Source: Branchipolynoe longqiensis
Taxonomy: Eukaryota; Annelida; Polychaeta; Phyllodocida; Polynoidae
NCBI GenBank assembly: GCA_030323885.1
Contig: CM059198.1
Location: 77,870,931 to 77,934,930, forward strand
DNA length: 64,000 bases
Reading direction: 5' to 3'
The notes below the pieces were generated by a model. It searched no databases and was not told the origin of the DNA. It was given only the letters and a program-made list of their open reading frames with translations. The translations under genes and the position numbers were made by a program. Below are positions 32,406 through 44,083 of the stretch, in pieces. Every line of letters begins with the position of its first letter. Within the stretch, counting starts at the first letter, position 1.

Positions 32406-34286
32406 GATTGTGTCCAGGTTTCAGTAGTCATCAGTCAATAGGGTATAGAGTTCAGCGAGGTTTCCAGGCGCTTTAACCTGACTCGTGTCCAGGTTTCAGT
32501 AGTCATCAGTCAATAGGGTGTAAAGTTCAGCGCGGTTTCCAGGCGCTTTAACCTGATTGTGTCCAGGTTTCAGTAGTCATCAGTCAATAGGGTATAGAGT
32601 TCAGTGAGGTTTCCAGGCGCTTTAACCTGACTCGTGTCCAGGTTTCAGTAGTCATCAGTCAATAGGGTATAGAGTTCAGCTAGGTTTCCAGGCGCTTTAA
32701 CCCGACTCGTGTCCAGGTTTCAGTAGTCATCAGTCAATAGGGTGTAAAGTTCAGTGCGGTTTCCAGGCACTTTAACCTGATTGTGTCCAGGTTTCAGTAG
32801 TCATCAGTCAATAGGGTATTGAGTTCAGTGTGGTTTCCAGGCACTTTAACTCGACTCGTGTCCAGGTTTCAGTAGTCATCAGTCAATAGGGTATAGAGTT
32901 CTGTGTGGTTTCCAGGCGCTTTAACCCGATTGTGTCCAGGTTTCAGTAGTCATCAGTCAATCGGGTATTGAGTTCACCGAGGTTTCCAGGCGCTTTAACC
33001 CGACTCGTGTCCAGGTTTCAGTAGTCATCAGTCAATAGGGTATAGAGTTCAGCGAGGTTTCCAGGCGCTTTAACCTGACTCGTGTCCAGGTTTCAGTAGT
33101 CATCAGTCAATAGGGTATTGAGTTCAGCGAGGTTTCCAGGCGCTTTAACCTGATTGTGTCCAGGTTTCAGTAGTCATCAGTCAATAGGGTATAGAGTTCA
33201 GCGAGGTTTCCAGGCGCTTTAACCCGATTGTGTCCAGGTTTCAGTAGTCATCAGTCAATAGGGTGTAAAGTTCAGCATGGTTTCCAGGCACTTTAACCTG
33301 ATTGTGTCCAGGTTTCAGTAGTCATCAGTCAATAGGGTATTGAGTTCAGCGAGGTTTCCAGGCGCTTTAACCTGATTGTGTCCAGGTTTCAGTAGTCATC
33401 AGTCAATAGGGTATAGAGTTCAGCGAGGTTTCCAGGCGCTTTAACCCGATTCGTGTCCAGGTTTCAGTAGTCATCAGTCAATAGGGTATAGAGTTCAGCG
33501 AGGTTTCCAGGCACTTTAACCTGATTGTGTCCAGGTTTCAGTAGTCATCAGTCAATAGGGTATTGAGTTCAGTGAGGTTTCCAGGCGCTTTAACCTGATT
33601 GTGTCCAGGTTTCAGTAGTCATCAGTCAATAGGGTATAGAGTTCAGCGAGGTTTCCAGGCGCTTTAACCTGAATCGTGTCCAGGTTTCAGTAGTCATCAG
33701 TCAATAGGGTATTGAGTTCTGTGTGGTTTCCAGGCGCTTTAACCCGATTGTGTCCAGGTTTCAGTAGTCATCAGTCAATAGGCTGTAAAGTTCAGCGGGG
33801 TTTCCAGGCACTTTAACCTGATTGTGTCCAGGTTTCAGTAGTCATCAGTCAATAGGGTATAGAGTTCAGCGAGGTTTCCAGGCGCTTTAACCTGACTCGT
33901 GTCCAGGTTTCAGTAGTCATCAGTCAATAGGGTATTGAGTTCAGCGAGGTTTCCAGGCGCTTTAACCTGATTGTGTCCAGGTTTCAGTAGTCATCAGTCA
34001 ATAGGGTATAGAGTTCAGCGAGGTTTCCAGGCGCTTTAACCTGATTGTGTCCAGGTTTCAGTAGTCATCAGTCAATAGGGTATAGAGTTCAGCGCGGGTT
34101 CCCGGCGCTTTAACCTGACTTGTGTCCAGGTTTCAGTAGTCATCAGTCAATAGGGTATAGAGTTCAGCGAGGTTTCCAGGCGCTTTAACCCGATTGTGTC
34201 CAGGTTTCAGTAGTCATCAGTCAATAGGGTATAGAGTTCAGCGAGGTTTCCAGGCGCTTTAACCCGACTCGTGTCCAGGTTTCAGC
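32406..34286 (+). repeat. ~74-bp minisatellite, about 25 copies
   Basis: Units contain GTGTCCAGGTTTCAGTAGTC, ATCAGTCAATAGGGTATAGA, GTTCAGCGAGGTTTCCAGGC and GCTTTAACCTGA. Variation is concentrated at a few sites: GTATAGA, GTATTGA or GTGTAAA, and ATT or ACTC at the unit junction. Confidence 0.96.
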
Positions 34287-34675
34287 TCGGGGGGGTGGGT
34301 CACTGAAATCAAACTGACACATCCTTTCACGACGCGGCACGTTCGGGCGCTATGGACGAAGTGAGTTCAAAGGAGCCGCTCACAATGGTCATTGGTTGGT
34401 TTCCGCGTAACCCGGTAGATGGCATATGAGGTGACGGTACTGCCACTCAGCAGCAGAGTCTTTTTGCTGAATGCTTGGCTAGTCTAGAAGATGACGTGTT
34501 TATCAAGGCGCCCAAGATTACAAACCAGTGACCATATCGGTCCCGCGCCTCGAATTATCCATGTTGCGGGTAAACATGGGTAACGAGCTCATAGGATTAT
34601 CTAACTTCAAACATCACATAAACTGAATGACTGAACTCCGTAAAGCTTCCGTATGTGAGTTAGATCACACGTGCA

Positions 34676-34916
34676 TATAAATAGATCTGCAGCATTTCCG
34701 GTTTCTGTCCCTCATTGCTTCGAGCGGATTCCCGGAACTGCCTAATGGGCGGATGGCAGGATGACCAGAGAAGAAAGGAACGTGGAGGAAAAGAAGCGGA
34801 AACGGGCGGCCATGTGGGCGACAATACAGTCAGAACACGGACAGGGGGACGCTCTCCAAGGACAGTCTGTACTGATTGATCTGTGGAATGAGGCTAGGAT
34901 AGTGCTAGGAGAGTAG
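34676..34916 (+). CDS. Doubtful small ORF (51 codons) behind a TATA-like box
   Basis: TATAAATA at 34676-34683, next to an ACACGTGC E-box-like site, lies 78 bp upstream of an ATG at 34761. The 51-codon frame to TAG at 34914-34916 is charged (EERNVEEKKRKRAAMW) and ends LIDLWNEARIVLGE. The last part faintly recalls Myb/SANT-like transposon proteins, but this is weak. It lies in the only sizeable repeat-free, GC-moderate stretch (34290-35560) of intron 1. It could equally be chance. Confidence 0.2.
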
Positions 34917-35569
34917 TGAATGAAACCTGACTTTCGGCTTCCTCCCCCCGCCCCCAACAACCCCCCTTCATGATTCTCTGAAAATGCTAAGCCTATTATG
35001 TATTAGAGACTTTCTGTGCTTTCAAGGAAATCAAACACCACACAGTACAGCGATAACGTTGAATGCTTAAAATAGTATGTGATATATAAATAACAGGTGG
35101 AAAAAAGGCATGGAATATTAAAAAATATCATAGAATATATTGTTAGGAATAACAGAAATCGCAAATTAGATAAATCACAGGAATCCGTGTAATCGCTGGG
35201 TCTATATTCTAAGATACGTGAGGTATAAAGTAATTATGCAAATATTATTATGTATGTAATGCTCCTGTCTTGTATTGTTCTTATTCCGATACTGCTCCTG
35301 TAAACCTCCTTTGATATGCTCTTTGCTTCTATGGGTTAGAGGAGGTTGGGGTGCGGCCTAGAGATTGGGAGGACTGCTACCAAGCAGCTCCCCTGGTTCC
35401 CCTCCTTTCCTCCAGGCGGCGCCTCACCCACCTACTAACGGCCCATTTTGCCAGCAATTTAGTTCAATAAAATTAGAGGTAGGTCTTAAGGGCCAGTTAT
35501 AGGCTCGATCCACACAAATCTGACTTGTCTCCTTTCTTCTGTTGTCTAATTGTTATGGAAGGAATTAAT

Positions 35570-35745
35570 CATAGATGTCTCAGGCGAGGAACCTCCCAGA
35601 CAAGTGTGCGTGGGTAGGGTGATGATAGCAGGGATCCTAGTTGATGTAATGGTTAGTACACTCCCCCGGAATGCAAGAGGTGTGGTTTCTGCTCTAGGTG
35701 CAATATTTCCTATTTTCATCACCCCCTCATGACAGTGGAGCCGTG
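35570..35745 (+). mobile_element. SINE-like family B copy
   Basis: GATGTAATGGTTAGTACACT and a damaged box B (GGTGTGGTTTCTGCTC) are followed by CAATATTTCCTATTTTCATC, as in the other copies. The leader GCGTGGGTAGGGTGATGATA is present. Confidence 0.8.
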
Positions 35746-35910
35746 ACCAGGATCCTGTACATGAAATCAACAGGCCATACCCTCTTAGCGCAAAGTCGGT
35801 GGTTGCTATGTTCAGACACAGTAACATTTTTGCTTACAATTGTTTTATTCCAGTTGAAGAACATCTAGTTTTCAGCACTGACGCGCTACTCTTCTGACCT
35901 TAGCAGTTAC

Positions 35911-36236
35911 AGGGAGCGGTGGTCTAATCGGCAGAGCGCGGGCCTCGCGTGCGGAAGGTCGGGAGTTCGGTTCCCGGTCGGGTACAAACCAATGACTTTA
36001 AAATTGATACTTGTCACTTCCTATCCTGGCGCTCGGCATTACTAGGGTAGGGGAAGGACTGGTTAGCTCAGTGTCAGGATAATGTGACTTAGTGAGATAT
36101 TGGGTCATGGTGCCAGAAGCCTGATTTCCCAGTGAGGCAGCACTATAAAGTCACAATGAGTGCGCACTGTCACAAGTTGGCATCCGTCCTGATATGACCT
36201 TACATGTTGCGAGGATGGAAAACACCTACAAACAAA
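35911..36236 (+). mobile_element. SINE family A copy, full length
   Basis: The head reads GGTCTAATCGGCAGAGCGCG (box A) and GAGTTCGGTTCCCGGTC (box B). The body runs through CACTATAAAGTCACAATGAG to GTTGCGAGGATGGAAAACAC and a CAAACAAAC tail. Confidence 0.95.
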
Positions 36237-36278
36237 CTATACACATAACTGAGAAGCACAGCTGACATAACTGATCCT

Positions 36279-36333
36279 TACCAGGATATTGTGACTGAGT
36301 GGGGTATCAGGCCATGGTGCTGTTGGCCTGATC
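36279..36333 (+). mobile_element. SINE family A, internal fragment
   Basis: GTGACTGAGTGGGGTATCAG and GCCATGGTGCTGTTGGCCTG match the middle of the family body. Confidence 0.75.
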
Positions 36334-36448
36334 CTTACCAAACAAAATGGAATAACCAGAAGTCTGTACCCCGACTCCCCAATTCTAACTTTAACTGAAC
36401 CTGACAGCCTGGTAGTATGCATTTGTTTGTTTATTGTTCATTTGTTGT

Positions 36449-36773
36449 TGTTTTACAGCCTAACAATATCTGAGGTCATATCACGACGGTACCGGCTCGT
36501 GACAGTGCGCACTCACAGCGACTTTATACCGCTGCCCCCCTGGAAGACCAGCAGGCCAACAGCACCATGGCCTGATACCCCACTCAGTCAGAATATCCTG
36601 ACACTGAGCCAACCAGTCCTTGGCCTAGCCTATTAATGCCCAGCGCCATGCTCGGTGGCGACAAGTATTATTTTTTAAGTCATTAGTTTGACTCGACCAG
36701 GGTTCGAACCCACGAACCCACGATCTCCCAAAGCGGGAGACGGACGCTCAACTCACTCGGCCATCCCGTTTGG
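36449..36773 (-). mobile_element. SINE family A copy, full length
   Basis: The minus-strand head is GGGATGGCCGAGTGAGTTGA (box A) with GGGTTCGAACCCTGGTCGA (box B). The body and TGTAAAACAACAACAAATG tail are complete. A GTGGGTTC segment is duplicated just before box B. Confidence 0.94.
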
Positions 36774-36829
36774 TGGTAGTATGGAAGTTGTTCTAGTAAG
36801 TAGTCCACCAATTCGATAATGGCTTGGTT

Positions 36830-37063
36830 GGTTGTTGTAGTTTTATGTCCTGGCAACATATAAGGTCATATTAGCACGGGTACAGACATCTGGCAGTAAA
36901 CACTCATGGCGACTTTATAATGCTGCCCCACTGGGAAATCAAGTTAGGAAGCGAGAAGTATCAATTTCATAAGTCATTTGTTGGACTTGATCGGGAACCG
37001 AACTCCCGATCTTCCGCACGGGACACAGGAGGCTCGCGCTGTACCGACTCGGCGAGCGCGTCC
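36830..37063 (-). mobile_element. SINE family A copy with internal deletion
   Basis: Head (GCCGAGTCGGTACAGCGCGA, GGGAGTTCGGTTCCCGATC) and tail part are present, but roughly 90 bp of the middle (between CACTGG and TTAGGAAGC on the plus strand) are missing. Confidence 0.9.
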
Positions 37064-37243
37064 GGTAATACTGATGAGAGGTTAGTGCGGACTCTGATGA
37101 CTCATACACTAGTAAACACTGCCCTTTGGGTTACGTGCGAAATAGACTATTGATTGTGACGCCAGTGTCTAATACTGTAATAGTCCAACCCACATCGGCG
37201 AGAAGAGGATCATATAAACACACCTCTGAATGTCCTGGGTGGT

Positions 37244-37489
37244 GTGGGGGGAGTGGAGTGGGGAGGGGGCAGGAGGAGGCGGGAGGAGGGGGAGAGGAGG
37301 GGGGAGCTGGAGGAGGGGATGGGAGGAGAGGGCGGGAGGAGGGCCCGGGAGGAGGGTGAGATGAGGAGGGGGGCGGGTGGAGGGGGAGAGGAGGAGGGGC
37401 GGGAGGAGAGGGGCAGGAGGAGAGGGGCGGGAGGAGGGGGCGGGAGGAGAGGGAGAGGAGGAGGGGATGGGAAGAGGGGGGCGGGAGGA
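37244..37489 (+). repeat. Purine-rich GGAGGAGGGGGCGGG tract
   Basis: About 245 bp of GGAGG, GGGCGGG and GAGAGG units, G-quadruplex prone, directly adjoining the 20-bp array. Confidence 0.93.
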
Positions 37490-39616
37490 GCCTCTGTTTG
37501 GTGAGGATAGCCTCTGTTTGGTGAGGACAATCTCTGTTTGATGAGGAGAGCCTCTGTTTGGTGAGGATAGCCTCTGTTTGGTGAGGACAATCTCTGTTTG
37601 GTGAGGATAGCCTCTGTTTGGTGAGGACAATCTCTGTTTGATGAGTAGAGCCTCTGTTTGGTGAGGATAGCCTCTGTTTGGTGAGGATAGCCTCTGTTTG
37701 ATGAGTAGAGTCTCTGTTTGGTGAGGATAGCCTCTGTTTGGTGAGGACAATCTCTGTTTGATGAGGAGAGCCTCTGTTTGGTGAGGATAGCCTCTGTTTG
37801 GTGAGGACAATCTCTGTTTGATGAGGAGAGCCTCTGTTTGGTGAGGATAGCCTCTGTTTGGTGAGGACAATCTCTGTTTGATGAGTAGAGCCTCTGTTTG
37901 GTGAGGATAGCCTCTGTTTGGTGAGGACAATCTCTGTTTGATGAGGAGAGCCTCTGTTTGGTGAGGATAGCCATGCTGTTTGGTGAGGACAATCTCTGTT
38001 TGATGAGGAGAGCCTCTGTTTGGTGAGGATAGCCTCTGTTTGGTGAGGAGAGCCTCTGTTTGGTGAGGATAGCCTCTGTTTGGTGAGGATAGCCTCTGTT
38101 TGGTGAGGACAACCTCTGTTTGATGAGGAGAGCCTCTGTTTGGTGAGGATAGCCTCTGTTTGGTGAGGATAGCCTCTGTTTGATGAGTAGAGCCTCTGTT
38201 TGGTGAGGATAGCCTCTGTTTGGTGAGGAGAGCCTCTGTTTGATGAGGAGAGCCTCTGTTTGGTGAGGATAGCCTCTGTTTGGTGAGGACAATCTCTGTT
38301 TGATGAGTAGAGCCTCTGTTTGGTGAGGATAGCCTCTGTTTGAGTGGAGGACTAGATCCTCTGTTTGGTGAGGATAAGACCTCTGTTTGATGAGGTAGAG
38401 CCTCTGTTTGGTGAGGAGAGCCTCTGTTTGATGAGGATAGCCTCTGTTTGGTGAGGACAATCTCTGTTTGGTGAGGAGAGCCTCTGTTTGGTGAGGAGAG
38501 CCTCTGTTTGGTGAGGATAGCCTCTGTTTGGTGAGGACAATCTCTGTTTGATGAGGAGAGCCTCTGTTTGGTGAGGATAGCCTCTGTTTGATGAGTAGAG
38601 CCTCGGTTTGATGAGTAGAGCCTCTCTTTGGTGAGGAGAGCCTCTGTTTGGTGAGGACCATCTCTGTTTGATGAGGAGAGCCTCTGTTTGGTGAGGATAG
38701 CCTCTGTTTGGTGAGGACAATCTCTGTTTGATGAGGAGAGCCTCTGTTTGGTGAGGATAGCCTCTGTTTGATGAGGAGAGCCTCTGTTTGGTGAGGATAG
38801 CCTCTGTTTGGTGAGGATAGCCTCTGTTTGGTGAGGATAGCCTCGGTTTGGTGAGGAGAGCCTCTGTTTGGTGAGGACCATCTCTGTTTGATGAGGAGAG
38901 CCTCTGTTTGGTGAGGATAGCCTCTTTTTGGTGAGGACAATCTCTGTTTGATGAGTAGAGCCTCTGTTTGATGAGGATAGCCTCTGTTTGGTGAGGATAG
39001 CCTCTGTTTGATGAGGAGAGCCTCTGTTTGGTGAGGATAGCCTCTGTTTGGTGAGAACAATCTCTGTTTGATGAGTAGAGCCTCTGTTTGGTGAGGATAG
39101 CCTCTGTTTGATGAGTAGAGCCTCGGTTTGATGAGTAGAGCCTCTGTTTGGTGAGGACCATCTCTGTTTGATGAGGAGAGCCTCTGTTTGGTGAGGATAG
39201 CCTCTGTTTGGTGAGGACAATCTCTGTTTGATGAGGAGAGCCTCTGTTTGGTGAGGACAATCTCTGTTTGATGAGGAGAGCCTCTGTTTGGTGAGGAGAG
39301 CCTCTGTTTGGTGAGGACAACCTCTGTTTGATGAGTAGAGCCTCTGTTTGGTGAGGATAGCCTCTGTTTGGTGAGGATAGCCTCTGTTTGATGGGTATAG
39401 CCTCTGTTTGGTGAGGAGACCCTCTGTTTGATGAGTAGAGCCTCTGTTTGGTGAGGATAGCCTCGGTTTGGTGAGGACAACCTCTGTTTGATGAGGAGAG
39501 CCTCCGTTTGGTGAGGATAGCCTCTGTTTGGTGAGGACAATCTCTGTTTGATGAGGATAGCCTCTGTTTGGTGAGGATAGCCTCTGTTTGATGAGGATAG
39601 CCTCTGTTTGGTGAGA
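37490..39616 (+). repeat. 20-bp minisatellite with a 60-bp higher-order unit, ~106 copies
   Basis: The basic unit is GCCTCTGTTTGGTGAGGATA. Variants GTGAGGACAA, ATGAGGAGAG and ATGAGTAGAG recur in order, giving a 60-bp three-unit period over long stretches. Register slips occur near 37974 and 38342-38395. As the unit lacks stops on the minus strand in any frame, frames of up to 776 codons cross it; these are not genes. Confidence 0.96.
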
Positions 39617-39640
39617 TATTTAATGAAAAATTACGTAATT

Positions 39641-39694
39641 TTCTAAGTCATCATTAGTTTGACTTGATTGGGGTTCAAACCCACTACCTCCCGT
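39641..39694 (-). mobile_element. SINE family A, head-proximal fragment
   Basis: The minus strand reads GGTAGTGGGTTTGAACCCCA (box B) followed by ATCAAGTCAAACTAATGA. Confidence 0.75.
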
Positions 39695-39747
39695 AATAAT
39701 ATATTGTTTCTTATTGGCTCCTTTCGTTTTGGGTACGATCCTATGTA

Positions 39748-40022
39748 TTAAGCTGGGATTCCATATACATGGTATGCGGTAGATGGAAGCAAATGCGAAT
39801 ATGAATGCAAATGGGTCCGAGGTATGTGGAAACTTTGAACTGTTTGTATTAGAAATAGTACACTCTGTTTGGATTCGCACCAGTTGCTACATGGAGCGAT
39901 CCAGTTGGCTTCTGCGCAAATTACATTCACAGTCAGACATATTGTATTTATGTGTTTTCCATGTTTTGTCACATTCGCATTCGCTTACCCGGTACCGCAT
40001 ATATATGGAATCCTAACTTTAA
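39748..40022. mobile_element. TTAA inverted-repeat element, GAATGC body (copy 2)
   Basis: TTAA at 39748-39751 and 40019-40022 flanks GCTGGGATTCCATATACATG on the left and GCATATATATGGAATCCTAA on the right. CAAATGCGAATATGAATGC and CACATTCGCATTCGCTTACC are subterminal inverted parts. Same family as 26640-26846. Confidence 0.83.
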
Positions 40023-40203
40023 TTCTGAGGCCCAAGGCTTTACATTAGTTCTTGCTATTGCAGTTAGAGGGCGTAGTCGATTGTTTGTCACATTCGCATT
40101 CGCTTACCTGGTACCGCATATATATGGAATCCTAACTTTAATTCTGAGGCCCAATGCTTTACATTAGTTCTTGCTACTTCCGTTGGAGGGCGTAGTCGAT
40201 TGT
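39967..40203 (+). repeat. ~118-bp direct duplication
   Basis: TTGTCACATTCGCATTCGCT starts both copies (39967 and 40085) and GGAGGGCGTAGTCGATTG ends both. It duplicates the right end of the element at 39748 together with its flank. Unidentified GC-moderate sequence follows to 40519. Confidence 0.9.
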
Positions 40204-40519
40204 TTAAAAGGTCTCGTGGAAAATCACCACTGGACAAAAAAAAGATTTCCGTAATTGCCGTCCGCTGGGACAGGTGGCGCCACTATGGGCTGGGTGACAT
40301 TCACTGCAGATGGGCGCGGAATTGGGTTCAGGGAATCACAACTGAATGGGATGGAATTGGAAGGCCGTTGCTTGATCACGTCGTCTTCTCCGTGAATGGT
40401 GTATCTCAGACTGACGCCATTGTTCAGTCTGATGGATTCCTTCGGTAATATCCTGGGAAGCTTCACCTTCACAACACTACTCCCACATCCAGTTCCTTAG
40501 TCAACAAATACTTAGCGAC

Positions 40520-40853
40520 CGGACGTGGTGGCTGAATCGGTGTCAGCGCGGGCTTCCTGTGAAGAAGGTTGGGGAGTTTGAATGACATTCGAGTCAAATC
40601 GATGACTTACAAAATTGATACTTGTCGCTACCTAGCCTGGTGTTTGGCATTAATAGGATAGAGCAAGGACTGGTTAGTTCAGTATCAGGATCACATGATT
40701 CAGGGGGAAACCAAGTCCTAATGCTGGCAACCTGGTCCCTGAGTGGGGCAGCACTATAAAGTCGCCACGAGTGCACACTGGTACAAGTTGGTACCCATCA
40801 TGATATGACCTTAGATGTTGCCAGGATATAAAACCCCATAAACAAACAAACAG
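40520..40853 (+). mobile_element. SINE family A copy, full length
   Basis: The head GGTGGCTGAATCGGTGTCAG and box B remnant GGGAGTTTGAATGACAT are followed by the complete body and an AAACAAACAAAC tail. Confidence 0.92.
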
Positions 40854-40878
40854 CCTTTGTATACAATTTGGATCACTA

Positions 40879-41135
40879 TCTGCATAGTCCGATGGTTTTA
40901 AGTTTCTGTCATTTCCAGAGATCGTTATTATCTACCTTACTTTTGCTGGAAGTAATTTCACTTTGAAATGACAAACTTTGGAGATATTCGAAGTGTAAAC
41001 AATCACAATTAATTTCAGCGTGCTTGTCAAAACTGACACCATAGGGTTCAGCAGTAATATCTTCTATTACATTGACTTAGAATCCCTTCTATGTAGCAAC
41101 ACATGCTTAATAAGTTTATCTAAGTCGGGTATGTA
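40879..41135 (-). mobile_element. TTAA MITE, degenerate copy
   Basis: TGCATAGTCCGATGG and AGATCGTTATTATCTACCTT are readable. The left TTAA is gone and the right end breaks off before the terminal repeat. Confidence 0.8.
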
Positions 41136-41309
41136 GAGTTATTTGCTCTTTAAAAATAAAGAAACTTTTAATCGGACGACACCTGTTTAATTCTGATAGG
41201 ACTAGACACTGTTTGCTTCGACGTTTACTTGTCAGCTGGTGACGTGCCATTAGCATGGGCTCCAAAATAACGACACTGCTCAATAGGCTAATATCCTCCT
41301 CCACACGCC

Positions 41310-42930
41310 TCACTACCCCCCCCCCCCCCCCGCACGCCAGCATACACACACCCACACACACATACCCGCACACCCACCCCATCACACACACCCGTACACC
41401 CCCACACACATACCCGCACACCCACCCCATCACACACACCCGCACACCCACACACACACCCGCACACCCCACCACCCCCACCACACATGCCCCACCACCA
41501 CCCACACACACACCCCCGCACACCCACCCCCCCACACCACACACCCGCACCCCCCACACACACATGCCCGCACACCCACCCACACACATGCCCCCACACC
41601 CACTCCCACACACCCACCCCACACACCCGCACCCACACACACATACCCGCACACCCACCCCATCACACACACCCGCACACCCACACACACACATGCCCGC
41701 ACACCCACCCCCACCACACCACACCCACCCCACACCACCCACACCCCACACCCCGCACACCCACCCCATCACACATGCCCGCACACCCACACACACATGC
41801 CCGCACACCCACCCCATCACACACACCCGCACACCCACACACACACACCCGCACACCCACCCCATCACACACACCCGCACACCCACACACATATGCCCGC
41901 ACACCCACACCCGCACACCCACCCACACATACCTGCACACCAGCCCTATCACACACACCCGCACACCACACACATACCCCCACACCCCCCCCATCACACA
42001 CCCGCACACCCACACACATACCCGCACACCCACCCCATCACACACACCCGCACCCCACACACACACACCCGCACACCCACCCCATCACACACCCACCCCC
42101 ACACCCACACACACACCCCCACACCCACACCACACCCGCACACCCCGCCACCACCCACACATACCTGCACACCAACCCTATCACACACACCCACACACCA
42201 CACACACATACCCCCACACCCACCCCATCACACACACGCGCACACTACACACATACCCGCACACCCACCCCATCACAAACCCGCACACTCACACACACAT
42301 ACCCGCACACCCACCCCATCACACACACCTCACTACACACACCATCACACACACCCACACACACACGCCATCACACACACATGCACACACACATACCCGC
42401 ACACCAAACCCATCACACACACCTCACTACACACACCATCCCACCCACCCGCACACCCACCCGATCACACCCACCCGCACACCCACACACACATACCCGC
42501 ACACCCACCCCATCACACACACCTCACTACACACACCATCACACCCACCCGCACACCCACCCCATCACACACACATGCCTCACTACACACACCATCACAC
42601 ACACCGCACACCCACACACACATACCCGCACACCCACCCCATCACACACCTCACTACACACCATCCCACACACCCGCACACACACCCGATCACACACATG
42701 CCGCACTACACACACCATCACACACACCCGCACACCCACACACACATACCCGCACACCCACCCCGTCACACACGCCTCACTACACACACCATCCCACACA
42801 CCCACACACCGGCCCCATCACATACACACACCTCACTACACCCCCCACATGCACACCCACCTCATCACACACACCCGCACACACATACCCCCCACACTCA
42901 CTCCACCACACACACACCTCATCACACACC
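41310..42930 (+). repeat. CACACACCCGCACACCCACC minisatellite, ~1.6 kb
   Basis: C/A-only units, many with CACCCCATCACACACACC, and a second variant CACCTCACTACACACACCAT in the right half. The composition is the complement type of the GTGTGGGGTGGT arrays. Long frames on both strands are artefacts. Confidence 0.95.
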
Positions 42931-43152
42931 TGTTCCGGACATGCGCAGTGCGCCGTGGGGCCACTTCCGGGAGCAGAGCCAGTAATCCCGCCGCCTAGCG
43001 GCAGTTGGAGAAACTACTAAATATTTATGACATCATAATAAGTAGAATTTCTCCAAAAAGAAGTCTGCTGATGGAAGGCGCCGTGCATGTCGGATGGGGG
43101 CGTGAGCAGACAGTTACAATGCGCAATATTTACATCAGCTTCACTGTAGTGC

Positions 43153-43475
43153 TTTATACCCCAGTCACACTATGCTTGCCATCGCTTGCGAGAACTTTGC
43201 GACCACCAAAAAGGGAGCGGTCGCAAAGAGGTTGCAAGCGATCGCATGCAGTCGGTGACTAGTCAGCGATCGGTCTGCGACCTCTGGATGACAATTTTGG
43301 TCACAAGGTGGTTGCAGGTGCTGCAGTAGAGAACATTTTGCGACCAAAATGGTAGCTCGGAGGTAGTCAACGATTTTCACCGATTGCGACTGGTCGCTGA
43401 CCGGTCACTGACCTCTCAGTGACCATAAGACCGTTTTGACCACTCGGCGACCACTCAACGTCTGGAACTGTCTGC
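43153..43475. mobile_element. TTAA-type inverted-repeat element, GCGACC body, truncated
   Basis: The left end CCCCAGTCACACTATGC has the same start as the elements at 6859 and 45505. The body repeats GGTCGC, GCGACC, GGTCACTGACC and GACTGGTCGC words. The right end is missing; family A SINE sequence begins at 43481. Confidence 0.65.
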
Positions 43476-43792
43476 ACGTTTTGTTGTTTGTGTTTGTTGT
43501 TGTTTTACGTCCTGACAACATCTAAGGTCATATCAGGACTGGTACCAACTTGTGACAGTGCGAACTCATGCTGACTTTATAGTGCTGCCCCTCTGGGAGA
43601 CCAGGCCACCACCATGACCTTATATCCCACTCAGTCATATTATCCTGACACTGAGCCAACCAGTCCTTGCCCTATCCTAATAATGCCGAGAGCCTGACCA
43701 GGAAGTGATTAGTATACATTTTAAAGTCATTGGTTTGACTCAACCAGGGTTCGAACCCATGGGTTCGAATTCCATGATCTTCGAATTCCATG

Positions 43793-43806
43793 ATCTACCA
43801 ATACGG
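43793..43806. repeat. SINE target-site duplication, left
   Basis: ATCTACCAATACGG, identical to 44070-44083. Confidence 0.93.
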
Positions 43807-44069
43807 ACCAGACGGGATGGCAGAATGAGTTAGAGCGTCCGTCTCCCGTGTTGGTAGATCGTGGGGTCGTGGGTTCGAACCCTGGTGGAGTCAAACCAAT
43901 GACTTAAACATTGATACTTGTCACTTCCTAGCCTGGTGCTCGGCATTATTAGGATAGGGAAAGGACTGGTTGGCTCAGTGTCATGAGTGCACACTGTCAC
44001 AAGTCGGTACCCGTCCTGATATGACGTTAGATGTTGCTAGGACGTAAAAGAACAACAAACAAACAAACA
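43807..44069 (+). mobile_element. SINE family A copy nested in another copy
   Basis: It starts with the head (GGGATGGCAGAATGAGTTAG; GTGGGTTCGAACCCTGG) and ends in a CAAACAAACAAAC tail. ATCTACCAATACGG is repeated on both sides as a 14-bp target-site duplication. About 95 bp of the central body are deleted between GTGTC and ATGAGTGC. Confidence 0.96.
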
Positions 44070-44083
44070 ATCTACCAATACGG
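44070..44083. repeat. SINE target-site duplication, right
   Basis: ATCTACCAATACGG, identical to 43793-43806, where the older SINE resumes. Confidence 0.93.

Noticed and set aside
31547..34286. Regularly spaced repeats suggestive of a CRISPR array
   Set aside because: Units are contiguous tandem repeats without unique spacers, in a eukaryotic intron.
37169..39540. Minus-strand open frames of up to 776 codons with SSPNRGYPHQTEA-type repeats
   Set aside because: They are three-frame translations of a stop-free 20-bp minisatellite; no non-repetitive domain, splice context or start signal supports a protein.
41116..43020. H/P/T-rich frames of up to 576 codons across the C/A array, and the minus-strand counterparts
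   Set aside because: Artefacts of the CACACCCGCACACCCA repeat; open in several frames simultaneously.
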